From Molanna angustata (taxonomy: Eukaryota; Arthropoda; Insecta; Trichoptera; Molannidae): DNA of 64,000 bases. Made by a program: the position numbers and the translations under genes. Positions 1-11,489 of this stretch are shown here, one piece after another. The stretch covers positions 36,421,447 through 36,485,446 of the forward strand of contig OY754970.1 of assembly GCA_963576475.1 (NCBI GenBank), given 5' to 3'. The notes beneath the pieces are model-generated. The model was not told the DNA's origin and did not search any database. It saw nothing but the letters and a program-made list of their open reading frames with translations. The number at the start of each line of letters is the position of its first letter. Position 1 is the first letter of the stretch.

Positions 1-365
1 TCATGATTACCTAAATACTTACTGACCATTTTCTTGAAATAAGAGAGAATTCTGAATTGCTTTAAATAAAATAGAATCGTAAATGTATGAATGATGAATG
101 GTGGATGGAAGTGTTTAGGATTCACAACCATCACCAAGAAAAAATATTTTATCAGAAAACTAAAATTTCATAAAAATATTTTATTAGAAAACTAGATTAT
201 CCTAAAAATATCTGATCAGAAATCTAGAATTTCCTAAAATGAATCTAAATTCTTGTTTTTAAACGGAATTTTGGTTTATGAATCTAATCTCAGTATATTA
301 AATATATTTTAAAATAAATTAATAAACTTTGTTTGTTTCCACTAGTTATATTTTTTAAAACACAA
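1..365. other. AT-rich unassigned stretch with degenerate short repeats
   Basis: No coding signal is seen. Between about 140 and 240 a loose repeat of roughly 40 bp recurs (AATATTTTATCAGAAAACTA-like units with substitutions). The right end, from about 300, is probably the 3' terminal part of a Penelope-like element read on the minus strand, because it directly follows the hammerhead-like motif at 369-397 in that orientation. Confidence 0.4.
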
Positions 366-368
366 CAT

Positions 369-397
369 GTTTCGATAACCTCCGTTATCTTCCTCAG
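369..397 (-). ncRNA. Hammerhead-like motif of a Penelope-like element terminus
   Basis: Read on the minus strand, CTGAGGA (397-391) is followed by one A, then stem GATAAC (389-384), loop GGAG and stem GTTATC (379-374), then GAAAC (373-369). This is the order of a hammerhead core (CUGANGA, stem II, GAAA), with one extra base before stem II. Penelope-like elements are known to carry hammerhead motifs in their terminal repeats. No PLE coding sequence remains beside this copy. Activity cannot be judged, and the extra base argues for a degenerate or variant core. Confidence 0.5.
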
Positions 398-410
398 GTG
401 AGAGGTATAT

Positions 411-1345
411 TGTTTATTGTTATTGTTTTTAAGTATAGTATTTTAAGTATATTGTTTTTATTTTCTCTGTGTTTTTGCCTGACACCAGTTTAAATTTATT
501 TCTCTTGAGATTTATTAATTTATTTTATTGTGTTCAGCTTTCATATGTGCTCAGTTTTCCTTAAATCCTCACGACTCCGAAACATATAAATATTTCTGTC
601 TTTCGTCTAAAATAAAATCCTGATCCATATTTCGCACAAAACCTCTAAAAACTTTTACGCTGCCCTCGGCAAGAACAAAACTTTTGTGTGCCATCGAAAT
701 TTTTCCTAATATCTAAGTTGATATCATATTTTCAATTTAGAGAAGTGTCTCCGTGATCTTAAAATTTTCTTTATCCAGCACTGTAAAGATTCTTTGTAAA
801 GTTTTTACAAAATTATCCGTGTTCTTTAATAAAGTTACGCTGTGTGCTATGTCAACCTTGAGAACTTTTAAACTTCGGACGATTATATTATCTTCGTCAT
901 GCTTTCTTTTTGTGAAACAATGTAATTATTTTTAGATTTTATTATTTTTTCTAGACAGATTTACCAGAGTTGAGCAAGCATTAAAAAAATAATTATTTAA
1001 TAACGAAGGTACCTACTGAAGACCACTGAATAAAGTTTTAATGAAAAGAAATCATATTACTACGATAAAGAATATTTTTATATTAAAAAAATGTTAAAAG
1101 TAACAAAAATTAACTATATTTTTAACGTGGTTTTGGAATTAACCGTTCCCACCTCGGGCAGAATATCGACTAAAAAAATTATGTAATGTACGTAGGTATA
1201 TTTAAGGACATTAAAATTCAACTTTTAAAGTTGCTTAAACATTAAAATATGTATACTAATAAATGAAAATAATAACTTTTTTGGTAACACCACTTTTGAG
1301 TATTTAATGTTAATCGCTTTCACCAGTATAAGTATTGCTACGGTG
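411..1345. other. Unassigned AT-rich DNA
   Basis: Only short chance open frames occur (60 codons or fewer). I see no homology, tandem structure or regulatory motif I can support. Confidence 0.4.
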
Positions 1346-1349
1346 TGAA

Positions 1350-1440
1350 TCCGTGGGGCGAAGCCTGGGGCTTCGCCCTGTGACGGGACTCGAACCACAG
1401 CCACCAACTAACCAGTAGTTTGCATGAGACTATCAGGGAT
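1350..1440 (-). repeat. tRNA-like SINE fragment with a GC-rich hairpin
   Basis: The minus strand carries GGTTCGAGTCC (1396-1386), a perfect match to the Pol III B-box type of tRNA genes. It is preceded by GGTTAGTTGG, which could be a decayed A-box half, but the spacing is too short for a normal tRNA. Downstream is a GC-rich hairpin, GGGCGAAGCC (1356-1365) and GGCTTCGCCC (1369-1378), with a 3-base loop, unusual in this AT-rich context. A SINE remnant is the simplest reading. A functional tRNA is excluded because no acceptor, D or anticodon arm can be folded around the B box. Confidence 0.4.
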
Positions 1441-3485
1441 TTACAACGTCCTGTCGATTATTGTGAGGTTGCATACAGCTAAGAAAAATTATTAATAACA
1501 AAAGATGTTTTACCAATAAAAAAAATTAATTATGTTCATCAAATCAGTACATGAACGGGGTAGAGAGAGAGAAATGGAAAATCAAGAGAATTTATAAAAC
1601 GATTTTTATAATATGTCATAAATTAGTACATATAAAATTAACATTACATATAAAAACAAGATATCGCAGACAAGGTTGTAAATAATTATTTACATGAATT
1701 TTACAATTTCCAAATGTAGTTTTATTACTTTGATCGCCATTACAATAAGCGATACTCAAAGGAAACAAAATTAAAAAATTATACTGTTTTTATGATTTAC
1801 AACAAAATGTTTAAATAAAATTTTATAACAGAATTGGCCAATTTTACATTTTCCTACTATTTCTTTAATATTCTTTTAAAAAGGTTTCTTTAATTTAATC
1901 AACTTTTATAAATTTATACTTGAAATTAAACAGACAATAATATCGGTAGATAACAAATTTATACAAAAAAATATTAGGTACCGCATGGAATACGGGCCTC
2001 AATCATAATTAATTTTACATTTAAATTAATATGGAAACATGGTAAGAAATAATAATCCGGGTAACGAAGCTGTATGTAGTCAATGTTGGTGAAGTTACAA
2101 AATATTGAAACTACAAAATACGCCATTTTTAATCCAAACTCAAATGTCCTTTATGGCGAACCAAATCATGTTTTCTCACATAATATCGAGTGATGAGAAC
2201 ATCACTAGAGTATAATTTACGACAAAACTGATCAATAATCAATTTTCTTTTCCTTATGGAAAGCCGGGTCAAAACATTTAGGTTAAATGGGATAACTCCT
2301 TAACTCCTTTCTATCCGAGCACAACACTTAGCGTGTATTTTTTCTAAATTTTGCCTTACGCCAAAATTTAGACATTTTCGTTTTACTATAGCACATCATC
2401 TTCACGCGTCAAAGTCAAAAGAATCCAACGGAACAAGGAGAGGTCACGTGATCAGGCAGTATTGCCAGTCAACGAAAACAATTTACGTCGAGATCGTTGG
2501 ATAACTACTAAAATGTTGTCAGTTTTTAAACGTAGGCTCCAAATTCGACCTCAATGCAAAGTTAGTCATGAAATACTATTTACGTTCATAAATATAACAT
2601 GACAGTATGTTCCGATGAGGGAGCGGGTCTGCTCTGAAACCGGTTAACATACTCAAAAGTGATGTCAACAAAAAAGCAATTATTTTATTTATTTGTTTAA
2701 ATGAGCCACAAAGCAAAAGATTCAAAAAAAGTATTAACCGCAAAAGATTCAAAAAAAGTATTAAACGCAAAAGATTCAAAGTTACATGTCAGAACAGTAT
2801 AAGAATATAATATGATTAATGTATTTATTAATTATTGTATCCTTATTTATTTAGCGAAAACATTTTTGATAACTATTTCACACAGTGAGGACATTATTAT
2901 GACTATAGTTTGTCCTCGAAGTACGACATACCTGTCGACAATGTTATTTTAAATGTAGCAAAATAAAATATTTTTTTAAATTTATGAATTATTTTAATAA
3001 AACACTTATTAAAAATAAAATAATGAATCAATAAAAAATTAAAGTGTCTATTAATAAAAGCATGAAAACAGTTTATTAGAAAACTTAAATATCTGAAAAA
3101 ATCGGATAATGACTTCAATAAGATGCCAAAAATCTTTCTCATTTAGTATTATATATGTACATTTTCACTCCATGCGTTATCTCAAATTATTTAAAGGCAG
3201 TACTTAAAATTTAATCGTCCCATATTTCAGGGCTTGATAGTTTTAATGTCAGTCCTTAATCCTTCCGTCCAATGAAAAAGTTTAATATAAATTTAATTCC
3301 ATATGTATAACAAGATATTATGTACCTATTTGATATTCCAGAGCAGTCAAACTGCTTTTTCAAAATTCGATGAAAACTTATTATATATGACAAAAAGGTC
3401 ATGGCTATCAATATTAAGATTAATTTGAAATATTTGAAAGTTTGTCATATTTTCGCTGATTTTCGCTGTTTTAGTCACATGAAAA
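1441..3485. other. Unassigned AT-rich DNA
   Basis: No recognisable gene. A short tandem repeat lies at 2713-2781. The stretch 2390-2560 is somewhat less AT-rich but gives no recognisable protein in any frame I read. Confidence 0.4.
2713..2781. repeat. 27-bp tandem repeat, about 2.5 copies
   Basis: Units starting GCAAAAGATTC lie at 2713, 2740 and 2767, a period of 27. The chance open frame across it on the minus strand shows the repeat as a recurring LRLILFLNL string, which is not a real protein. Confidence 0.75.
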
Positions 3486-3994
3486 TACAAGTGGATAAAA
3501 ATACATGATTGTTTTGGGGCCAACATTAAAGTATTGTTGTGTCTTTCTAGTGGATAAAAATATATGATTGTTTTGGGACCAACATTACAATATTGTGTCT
3601 TTCTAGTGGATAAAAATACATGATTGTTTTGGGGCCAACACTATAATATTGTGTCTTTCTAGTGGATAAAAATACATGATTGTTTTGGGGCCAACACTAT
3701 AATATTGTGTCTTTCTAGTGGATAAAAATATATGATTGTTTTGGGACCGACATTACAATATTGTGTCTTTCTAGTGGATAAAAATACATGATTGTTTTGG
3801 GGCCAACACTATAATATTGTGTCTTTCTAGTGGATAAAAATCCATGATTGTTTTGGGGCCAACACTATAATATTGTGTCTTTCTAGTGGATAAAAATACA
3901 TGATTGTTTTGGGGCCAACACTACAATATTGTGTGTTTCTAGTGGATAAAAATACATGATTGTTTTGGAGCCAACACTACAATATTGTGTCTTT
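3486..3994. repeat. 56-bp minisatellite, about nine copies
   Basis: Units beginning AGTGGATAAAAAT recur every 56 bp (3605, 3661, 3717, 3773, 3829, 3885, 3941), with a longer variant first unit near 3490. They differ by only a few substitutions. The array ends immediately beside the stop codon of a minus-strand LINE tail at 3995-3997, so it occupies that element's 3' untranslated position. The unit contains TAGTGTTGGCC on the minus strand, which also occurs at the outer end of the satellite-bearing elements further along the window. Confidence 0.85.
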
Positions 3995-4113
3995 CTACTT
4001 CTTAAAGCTGTCTTCTTTGCGGAGGTTGGCAAGCATCAGGGATATCTTTGCTTCATTCACTGCGGCCCTAAGCAGTCGAACTACTGCCTCAGGTAACGGA
4101 ACCAAGAAGCTCT
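3995..4113 (-). pseudogene. LINE reverse transcriptase C-terminal tail (RTE-like, fragment)
   Basis: The minus-strand frame ends RAAVNEAKISLMLANLRKED...FKK and stops with TAG at 3997-3995. This matches the tail of the endonuclease-reverse transcriptase LINEs whose proteins finish with an AAVN(K/E)...IAMMIANxR-type helix. Only about 38 codons survive, so the copy is heavily 5'-truncated. The 56-bp minisatellite follows directly on its 3' side. Family assignment rests on motif recognition only. Confidence 0.55.
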
Positions 4114-4269
4114 TTGTTGTGTCAGTTGAAACCAGATAATGGGAACATATTATTTGGTCGTCAAGCACTAGAAAATTTAATACGAATCAAATAAAACTTT
4201 TTATGTAGAATTGAATTACTTTATAAACAATAATTTATTATTTTGTATAAACCACGTTATTGTTATTAA

Positions 4270-4302
4270 CATTGCGACCGGTTGCAATCGCTCCTTCCTC
4301 AG
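4270..4302 (-). ncRNA. Degenerate hammerhead-like PLE terminus
   Basis: The minus strand has CTGAGGA at 4302-4296, then a GC-richer segment that can form a hairpin (ATTGC with GCAAT). The expected GAAAC is replaced by CAAT-like sequence. Flanking AT-rich DNA resembles that downstream of the other motifs. Probably a decayed member of the same class; pairing in the core is not convincing. Confidence 0.25.
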
Positions 4303-4591
4303 GTAGACATTCAACTAACAAGAATGTGAAAATTTACTTAAAAGAAGAATGACATCGGAGTTTTGTGAATGCGGGTCTTGTGTGGAATGACTTTGATTGG
4401 TTAGGCTAAATCAGATAGAAATCATATTTAATTGCGGACTGAAAGTTAAATTTATTTGGTCATTTATTATATTTCTTTTTGAATTAATTGATTATTAACT
4501 CTAAATTATCTAAGCGTAAACCTACTTTTTATGCATATTATATGTCAAACTTGACATGGGGGGCATGTCTGGGCATGTTTACTCATAGCAT

Positions 4592-5136
4592 AGATATAAT
4601 TGTTATATGGAGTTCCGTGACACCTTAAGAGGCTATAGTAGGCTATACATTATATTTTGAAAATAATTTCCCTAATACCCTCAAAAGATACGTCTTTGAA
4701 ATAAGAAACAGTTTGTATGTACATCTTTAATCTATTGCATGATTTTTTTGAATTTTGAATTTGTTTAATACTTTTCTTGTAAAATTAGTTTTAGTAAAAC
4801 CCTTTTTTATTTTTTTATTGTAAGTAACTAAAAAACTACAAGGCCTATGAAGTATATTTTTACTTTATTCGATAGAGAATATGAAAATCTACCGGCTGAA
4901 TTTTTTATTATTATAATATTACAATAACTCTTCTTGCTATTTAAAAAAAACCTCTAAATTTCACCATTTTTGCACGGTAAAATGTTGTATATCACATATC
5001 AGGTGATATACAATATTTTTTCGTGTTTCATACATTAGAAGCTAATTTAGTGTGCATTTTTGCGTTCATCCGTATATCCAGGGTATACTAGGGCCTTAAG
5101 ATATAATAGAACTCCATTAGATAATTATATCCATGA
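4592..5136. mobile_element. Hairpin MITE split by a second MITE-like element
   Basis: The left piece (GATATAATTGTTATATGGAG at 4592) and the right piece (near 5105-5136) are inverted copies of each other. They match the arms of the hairpin element at 17,650-17,835. The dispersed repeat at 4622-5101 interrupts the centre of the hairpin. The outer parts of the arms have decayed. Confidence 0.45.
4622..5101 (+). mobile_element. Dispersed MITE-like repeat, copy A
   Basis: This matches 9844-10,300 over most of its length (for example AGAGGCTATAGTAGGCTATA near the left end and CGTGTTTCATACATTAGA near the right). Its ends read CTTAAGAGGCTATAGTA and, inverted, CTTAAGGCCCTAGTATA, which look like imperfect terminal inverted repeats. 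No coding capacity. It sits nested in the hairpin MITE. Confidence 0.6.
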
Positions 5137-5312
5137 TATGAAGAGAAGTTATCATTTTTCACTCATACACTCTGGAGTTATCCATTTTATACTTTTATCT
5201 TTACAATGTATTAATAACGGTTTTCCAAGGTTGTTGTCGATATACACGGTGAAGTGTGGATCGTCCCATGCAGGGCGGTAGGGAACTTTAATACCAATCT
5301 ATATATAATGCT

Positions 5313-5663
5313 TTGAACAACCTGGCAACAAAATATATACAAGAGTTGTGTCAGAGAAGAGATCTCTCTGGGAGGCATCTAACACTCAGGTCATCTGGAT
5401 CACAGAGTATCTTAAAAATAAAGGAGTTGGACAGAGTCAACAAAGCGGCTTACTATGACCGATGCTTTAGTGTGAGTGGTCCTATTAAGTGGAATTCACT
5501 GCCTCTAGATGTCCGCAGTGCTCAAAGCAAAAGCACTTTCACTAAAGGATTAACAACAGCTTTGTTTCAAAGAGCAACACAACATTAGACTATCAGCGCC
5601 CTTGGTATGATCTTGAGTCATTAAACGGCGCTATACAAATGACTTATTATTATTATTATTATT
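5313..5663 (+). pseudogene. LINE C-terminal tail, CR1/L2-like, with 3' end
   Basis: An open frame of about 91 codons (5313-5588) ends with the block RCFSVSGPIKWNSLP, then a FTKGL...ALF segment. This is the conserved C-terminus of CR1/L2-group reverse transcriptases (S-V-x-G-P-x-x-W-N-S-L-P). The 3' untranslated part contains GCGCCCTTGG and AAACGGCGCTATACAAATG, typical of L2-type tails, and ends in an (ATT)n run at about 5645-5663. No RT core remains, and the apparent start (TTG) is just where the truncated frame opens. A second copy of this 3' end lies at 16,681-16,727. Confidence 0.75.
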
Positions 5664-7985
5664 AATCGACATAACCAACATGTATATTCAGCGATATTGG
5701 ATGGTTCAAAAGTTATTAAGAAAAAGTAGTTCAAAAGTTATTGATAATGATGGTGAAGAAATTTTAGTAAAAATCGGATTTCAGACTAAACTACATCACT
5801 GTAGCTAAACTTTTAGGTCTACGATCATGATATTTTTTTTGGAAATAGTTCAATAGTGATGATTATGAAAAACAATACAACTGTGAGTAAGCACTAAATG
5901 ACAATATCATTATGTTTCGGGTAGTATAATTATATAAAACAAGTTGCATGTAACACATGAGATCCAACTGTCGATAGCGATAGTATGTATAGTTGAAGAA
6001 TAAGTACCAAACTATAAACCCATAAATACAAATTATTTAATATTGTAAGATATTTTGTTTTCTACACAACACATGTAGGTATGTATGTCAAGATAGGATA
6101 GTATGTAGGTCAGTCCTTTTTTCCTACCCGGAATATGAAAACAGCATGATGGTATGTATGCATGTTTGGAGATTTAAGTATCAACCTATAAAGTCTTCTT
6201 ACATATTCTTTATAAATTTTTGTATAAACTTATATAAAAAAACTTATTATAAACTTATTGTTTTTTACTTATGTGGAAACACATTATTGGCATAATTGTT
6301 TCTTTATTGTCCATACCATAAACTTTGTAACGCTGTTTGTTTCCTAAATATAAATAAAATAAAATATAATAAAATAAAATATTGTGTATAGGCGACTGCC
6401 ATACAAATTGTATGAAGTGATGTCGTCACTTAATTCAATTTTTATAAAAATTGTTAAAAAAAATTGAGATGTGGTAATACAATGTTAATATTTTTTATTA
6501 TAGAAAATTAAATTATCTAGTTGGGGTGTTTCGGCTTATTTCGATATTTTTAAAAACTTTGGAAATATAGGCAGTTAAACACATAAATTTATCTTAAAAA
6601 AAATATTTTTCTTAATAAAAAATGTTTGAGAAACTCTGGAATTTTTTTGAAAAATCAAATTTGAGATTTTGTATTTGTCTATATTAATATCAATTTTCAG
6701 CTTTCTAGCTTTTATGGTTTCTGAGATATATGGAATAATAAAGTAAAAATTCAAAAGTTGATAACCCCTGACTGAAACAAAAATTCAAAATTTTGAGTAT
6801 AAAAGTTTTGTAGGCCTATTACTGTTTATATATTATGAAATTTTAGGCTCTGTAAATTGAGCGGATCAAAAGTTATAAGGGGGGACGGACACACAGACAA
6901 ACACACTGAGACACACACAGACACACGAAATGTTCTACTCCGAATTCGGAGTAAATCCGTATATGAAACATATATGCTGCGAAGCCTCTAAGTTTGTGTT
7001 TTTTTTGTAAGTTGGAAAAGCCGTGAAAAAAGTAGACCTCTGCATACGATTCTCGCGTATCCTGGCTTGAAACATTGTCGATATGTTAAGAGAACAAAGT
7101 TCTCCTGAAAAAATCGACAGTTGGAAAATAGTTCTTTCACCAAATCGAACAAAAATATGTTTTAGTTTAAATCCCATAAGGGACCATGTATAAATATAGT
7201 ACCTACATAATAAAAATGTAAGAATTTGCAAATTTATATGGAAGAGTATCTCAGTTTAAGTATACGACAAGTCATGAGTGGATGAATGAATAAATATACG
7301 TTTATTTGCCGAGTCAGAAATAGCTCATACATGAGTAGATACTCTTACTAGGCAAGATGTATCTATGTATATATTTTAAATCTTATTATGTATAAGGTCC
7401 TTCTAGTCTAAAGCATCAAGAAATCTATAATATTATGATTCTTTTTAATACCATCCCAAATTCCATTTCGTTTTCAATAAAAAAAGATATAAAGAGAAAT
7501 GTTATTTTGTGAGGATTTATTCGTTCTTGACATGAAATACATATTATTATATTTCATCTTGAAAAATATATTGACTTATTCAATATTATTATTTTTTTTA
7601 ATAAATGATATTGATTTAGATTAATTTGTTCGTGAAAATAAGCGGGAGACGTGAAGAACGAAAAGCATTTTTTCTACAAAAAACATTACAAAAACGTATA
7701 TAGATTTTATTTTTGAGATCAAATTGAAGCGTCCTTGATCATTAACAGAGCTTTATTAATTCTGATAATTATGTCTTGTGATTTTTATAATCACTATACG
7801 ACATTCTTGTTGGTTCTGAAAACTGTTGATGATGGAAAACCTAGCATGCTTCATGGAATGTAAAGGAATCGTACCTACATCTGCAGTATTCCTATAAGAT
7901 GCAGTACCTACCATACAGCTGTCTCTCAATGTCATCGGTACGAGAGAATCCCTCACCAACAGTTGATTATTCATAGTCCAAACTG
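5664..7985. other. Unassigned AT-rich DNA with small repeats
   Basis: It holds a roughly 60-bp segment at 5941-6003 that recurs at 14,597-14,659, an A/T-only run at 6340-6380, a CA-rich run at 6887-6929, and an 18-bp perfect palindrome (TACTCCGAATTCGGAGTA) at 6936-6953. No coding region is supported. Confidence 0.45.
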
Positions 7986-7989
7986 TCTG

Positions 7990-8270
7990 ATTGCAGGAGA
8001 TAGTGGTGAAACTGTAGACTGTAGTGGTTGGGACACGCCAGCCGGATGAATGATGATCGTATCCCCAAAAAGGTTCTTAATACCAATCTAGAGGGAAAAA
8101 GAAGTAGAGGCAGGTCCAAGCTAAAATGGCTGGATGACACAGAAGATGACATAGGGACGATCGGAATAACAAACTGGAGGAGAGCAGCAATGGATAGGGG
8201 TGGTTGGAGAAGGATCCTGGAGGAGTCCAGGGACTATAAAGAACTGTAGCGCCAATGATGATGATGAGTG
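7990..8270 (+). pseudogene. LINE C-terminal tail (RTE-like) with ATG-rich 3' end
   Basis: The frame reads LGHASRMNDDRIPKKVL..., then a GKRSRGRSKLKWLDD block, NWRRAAMDRGGWRRILEE, and a stop after KEL at 8249. This is the standard tail of a large group of arthropod RTE-like endonuclease-reverse transcriptases (G-R-P-K-x-R-W, then N-W-R-x-x-A-x-D-R-x-x-W-R). The 3' end is CGCCAATGATGATGATGAG, a short trinucleotide tail as in other copies here. Only about the last 80 residues survive. Confidence 0.8.
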
Positions 8271-8399
8271 GTGAAACTGTTGTTTAGTGGATATATTTTG
8301 TAAAGACATTTTGTTCCAAATAGAATAGTCTTGTCATCTAGGATGAAATACTTTGATGAACATTGTCAGTCGAACGAAGCTGTGAATTAACGATTACGC

Positions 8400-8865
8400 A
8401 TCGTCGATCTGGGAAATCGAAAAAGACAAAGACTTCTTACACACTGGTAGGTGATTTTCTTTCTCAATCCATACAGCATCCCGTTATTTGCCTTATTGTT
8501 GTGTGAATAACACTTCTTCTTCCGGTGCCATGTCAAGTTCCCGCAACGTCGGCTATTTCTTAATTCAACGTCTCCATGTCCCTCCCAATACCGGTCCATT
8601 TGCGGATGTTCCTCAGCCACGACATGTGTGTACGGCATATGCCTCTTTGTCTCTCGATCTTGCCTTTAAGAATCAATCGCAGCACACCGTGCCTCGATCC
8701 TCGGATTACATGCCCCAAAATGTCTTTCAGAGTCATTTCTCTGTAAGATCTCGATATTGGTGAGTCTATCTGTCCAAAATATGCGAATAACAAGTCGTAA
8801 GAAATTTCATTTATATACAGTATACTAATTTTCTTAGCCCGAGTAGTTTCGGCGATAGCATTCAA
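8400..8865 (-). pseudogene. LINE C-terminal fragment, second RTE-like family
   Basis: The minus-strand frame starting near 8865 reads LKDILGHVIRGSRH, then a GKIERQRGICRTHMSWLRNI block and RKWTGI, before a stop at 8560. The family tail (GHVxRG...LIxxGKIxGxRGxGRxxxSWLxNxRxWTG) is recognisable. The remaining residues continue in another frame at about 8400-8640, so the copy carries at least one frameshift. It faces the LINE tail at 7990-8270 tail-to-tail. Confidence 0.7.
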
Positions 8866-8869
8866 GATG

Positions 8870-9840
8870 GGACCGGAGATCTACTGACTCCATCAGCTCC
8901 TAAAATTTCACAAAAATGTGATTAATCGTGTGATAAATAATAACATTTGAAATTCAATATCGGGCACGTGTTGTGGGAGGATAAGCAGTTTCACATTTCA
9001 AAAGATTATTTGCTCATATCATGTCTTATTTATTCTATTTACTTACCTGTGTTTAATATTTTTGTACAACGTGATCTCATACACTCCTACACAACCAACT
9101 TTTGTTAAAAAATAATGTCGGTTTGAGCTGCAAATATCAGATTCTCCGTCTATAATATTATACCTATGAGGTTAAAAGTTATTGCTTCGCAGAACAAACT
9201 GGTTTCAATGCTCTCAATATCAAAGAGTCTTGGTTCCCCTAATTATGGCACTCTTTGCGCCAGTGTCAGAATGGGAAAATCAATATTATTACATGACAAA
9301 AGCTATCGGCACTCTATTGAAGTAATATATTACATTGATGTTACCATGGCGTTATAATTACAATTATATGTGAACCCATCAGACATGTCTTATGAACAGC
9401 CATGAGCAATATAGGTATGTATAAGTAAATAAAAAAAAATATTTCATTAATTTTGAGTATCAATAAAAAATGTTTTAGCAGTAATATTGATTTTGTGACT
9501 GACCCTTGTGGCTTGGGGTTCGGGTTCAATTGCCAGTGAGGAGACTATCTTTCTGTATTTTCATTTAAAAACAACCCTGAAATTGTCTTTAAGCTATTCC
9601 AAACAATTTTTGGAATAAAACACATGCAATTTGAATCGAATTCATTGTAAGCTACTTGATTATCTTGAAGTTGTGTAATTCCTTTTTTTTTTATTTAATT
9701 ACGCGTAATACGTTATGTAATTTTCGTTCAATGTTTCATTTAGCAGCGTTTTCGATGAAACATTTTTTCTTTCTTATTGGGTATATTTATGAAAAAGGTA
9801 AGTCTGGCAACTGGGAGTGATTGCGTTTACCAGTGCCCAT
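8870..9840. other. Unassigned AT-rich DNA
   Basis: There is no gene I can support. A weak B-box-like string, GGTTCAATTGC, lies at 9523-9533 without a credible A box. Confidence 0.4.
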
Positions 9841-9843
9841 CCT

Positions 9844-10300
9844 CTTTAAGAGGCTATAGTAGGCTATATAGTATATTTTGAAAATAATTTTCCCAGTACC
9901 CTCAAACGATACGTCTTTGAAATAAAGAACAGATTAATTTTTATTAACAATAGCATATTTTATTTGAATTTTTTTCATTTGTTTGATACTTTTCTAGTAA
10001 AATTGGTTTTAGTAAAACCCTTTTGTATTTTTTACTGTAAATAACCAAAAAAGACTACAAGGAATTTGAAGAATATTTTACTTCAATCAAAAGAGAATAT
10101 GAAAATCTACCGGCTGAGTTTTTTATTATTTGAATATTTTGGTTACTATTCTTGCTATTTAAAAAAAACTCTATGTTTTACACTTTCTTCACGAAAAAAT
10201 GTTGTGCATCTCACATTAGGTGATATTCAATAATGCTTCGTGTTTCATACATTAGATGGTAATTTAGCGTTTTTTTGTGAAAATTAAATGCCTTAAAGAT
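9844..10300 (+). mobile_element. Dispersed MITE-like repeat, copy B
   Basis: This is a homologue of 4622-5101 with the same order of blocks and scattered substitutions. Shared blocks include AAGAGGCTATAGTAGGCTATA near the start, ACGTCTTTGAAATAA, GAATATGAAAATCTACCGGC and CGTGTTTCATACATTAGA. Two copies in one window suggest a moderately repeated, non-coding family. Confidence 0.65.
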
Positions 10301-11275
10301 GAAAATTGCAGATAATAACATTATTTCAATATAATTTATACTTGAATGTTATTTGTACCTATAAATCCTGTGAAATGTTTGTGAAATATGTACTTACTGT
10401 TACTGAAAAATGTAATAAATACAATAAAAAAAGAAGAAGAAAATTTTTTCAGATATCTTCCCGGGTGTGCGCTGAAAAAACAACTAAGTTTCATTGTAAT
10501 CAGATGGATGGTATATGAGCACAAACAAAGATACAAATGATACTGAAATCTGCAATTTTCACCTATAGAAAGGGGATACGCAATGCGCACCAGTAAAAGC
10601 AAGCAATACTTGTTGCTAGACCAGCAAGCATAAAAAAACCAGCTATTAAAAATGAATTGTTTTTTGACGTTGCTATCTATCATACTACGTTGTTGTAAGA
10701 TAATTATACAAGAAAACATCAAAATTTTATAAGCTTTTATTTGGTACTCTATTAAATTGTTGAATTTTTTTTTCCATAAATTTTGACATAATAATCCCAC
10801 AATGTTAATTATTTTCACAGAGCTGTTATTATGTTATAGTCCCAAAAATTTTCTAACCAACACATTAGTTTATGAATTGTTTGGTGTGTTGAACATGTAA
10901 TCCCATGGAATTAATTTTTCGTTTCTTTTTGTTTAACAACCCGCGTCAAATTTAATATGTAAATTATATCATTATTATATTCCTATGTAGGATGAAATAA
11001 ACGCTTAAAAAAAACTTGTGATAATTTTCTGCGATGAATAATTCTATGATGCGTATAAATTAATTGTTTTTGTTTGTTTTAACCGTTGCGTGAATTTTCT
11101 TGTATCTCAAAAAAAAGTAACCACAAAAGACTGAACTTTAAAAATGTTTCAAGGAGTTTTTTTGTATAAATCCCAATGTCTGATGAGTGTTTTAGAGAAT
11201 ATTATATTATTTTTTTTAAAGAATAAATATATCCTTGAAACAAGTGCACATACATCCTCATACATTCCCTAAATT
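10301..11275. other. Unassigned AT-rich DNA
   Basis: A 160-codon minus-strand open frame (10,336-10,818) lies here but has no recognisable motif and a composition typical of AT-rich noncoding DNA, so it is not called as a gene. Confidence 0.35.
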
Positions 11276-11279
11276 AAGC

Positions 11280-11345
11280 ATAAATTCGAACTCGCGACAA
11301 CTGAATTCAATCCAGCACTAACCGATCTGCCACCACCCATCTGAT
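11280..11345 (-). repeat. tRNA-derived SINE head
   Basis: On the minus strand an A-box-like TGGCAGATCGG (11,332-11,322) is followed about 28 bases later by a B-box-like CGAGTTCGAAT (11,294-11,284). This is the internal Pol III promoter layout of a tRNA. The arms do not make a cloverleaf and no body can be delimited, so a SINE head is more likely than a tRNA gene. Confidence 0.5.
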
Positions 11346-11439
11346 ACATCTGACATACTTTACTTGTAATAATAAATAAATTTGGAATGGTAAAATAAAA
11401 CCAAAGTTTTCAGTTCTACTAATTTAATGACAGTGACTA

Positions 11440-11469
11440 GTTTCGGTCATCCAGTGACCATTTTCAAAG
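11440..11469 (-). ncRNA. Hammerhead-like PLE terminus
   Basis: On the minus strand stem GGTCA, a 5-base loop, stem TGACC and GAAAC follow a decayed CTGA-type box (CTTTGAA). The segment after GAAAC (TAGTCACTGTC and an AT-rich run) fits the 3' terminal region of a Penelope-like element. The stem sequence differs entirely from the motif at 369-397 yet pairs perfectly. Confidence 0.45.
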
Positions 11470-11489
11470 TGTGAAATAACAAGAGGTGG

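Noticed and set aside
9508..9533. SINE head around GGTTCAATTGC
   Set aside because: The only candidate A box is too close to the B-box-like string, and no body or second copy is seen.
10336..10818. 160-codon minus-strand open frame
   Set aside because: Rich in F, I, L, S, K and Y as expected for AT-rich noncoding DNA; no motif, no family match, and an opposite-strand frame overlaps it.
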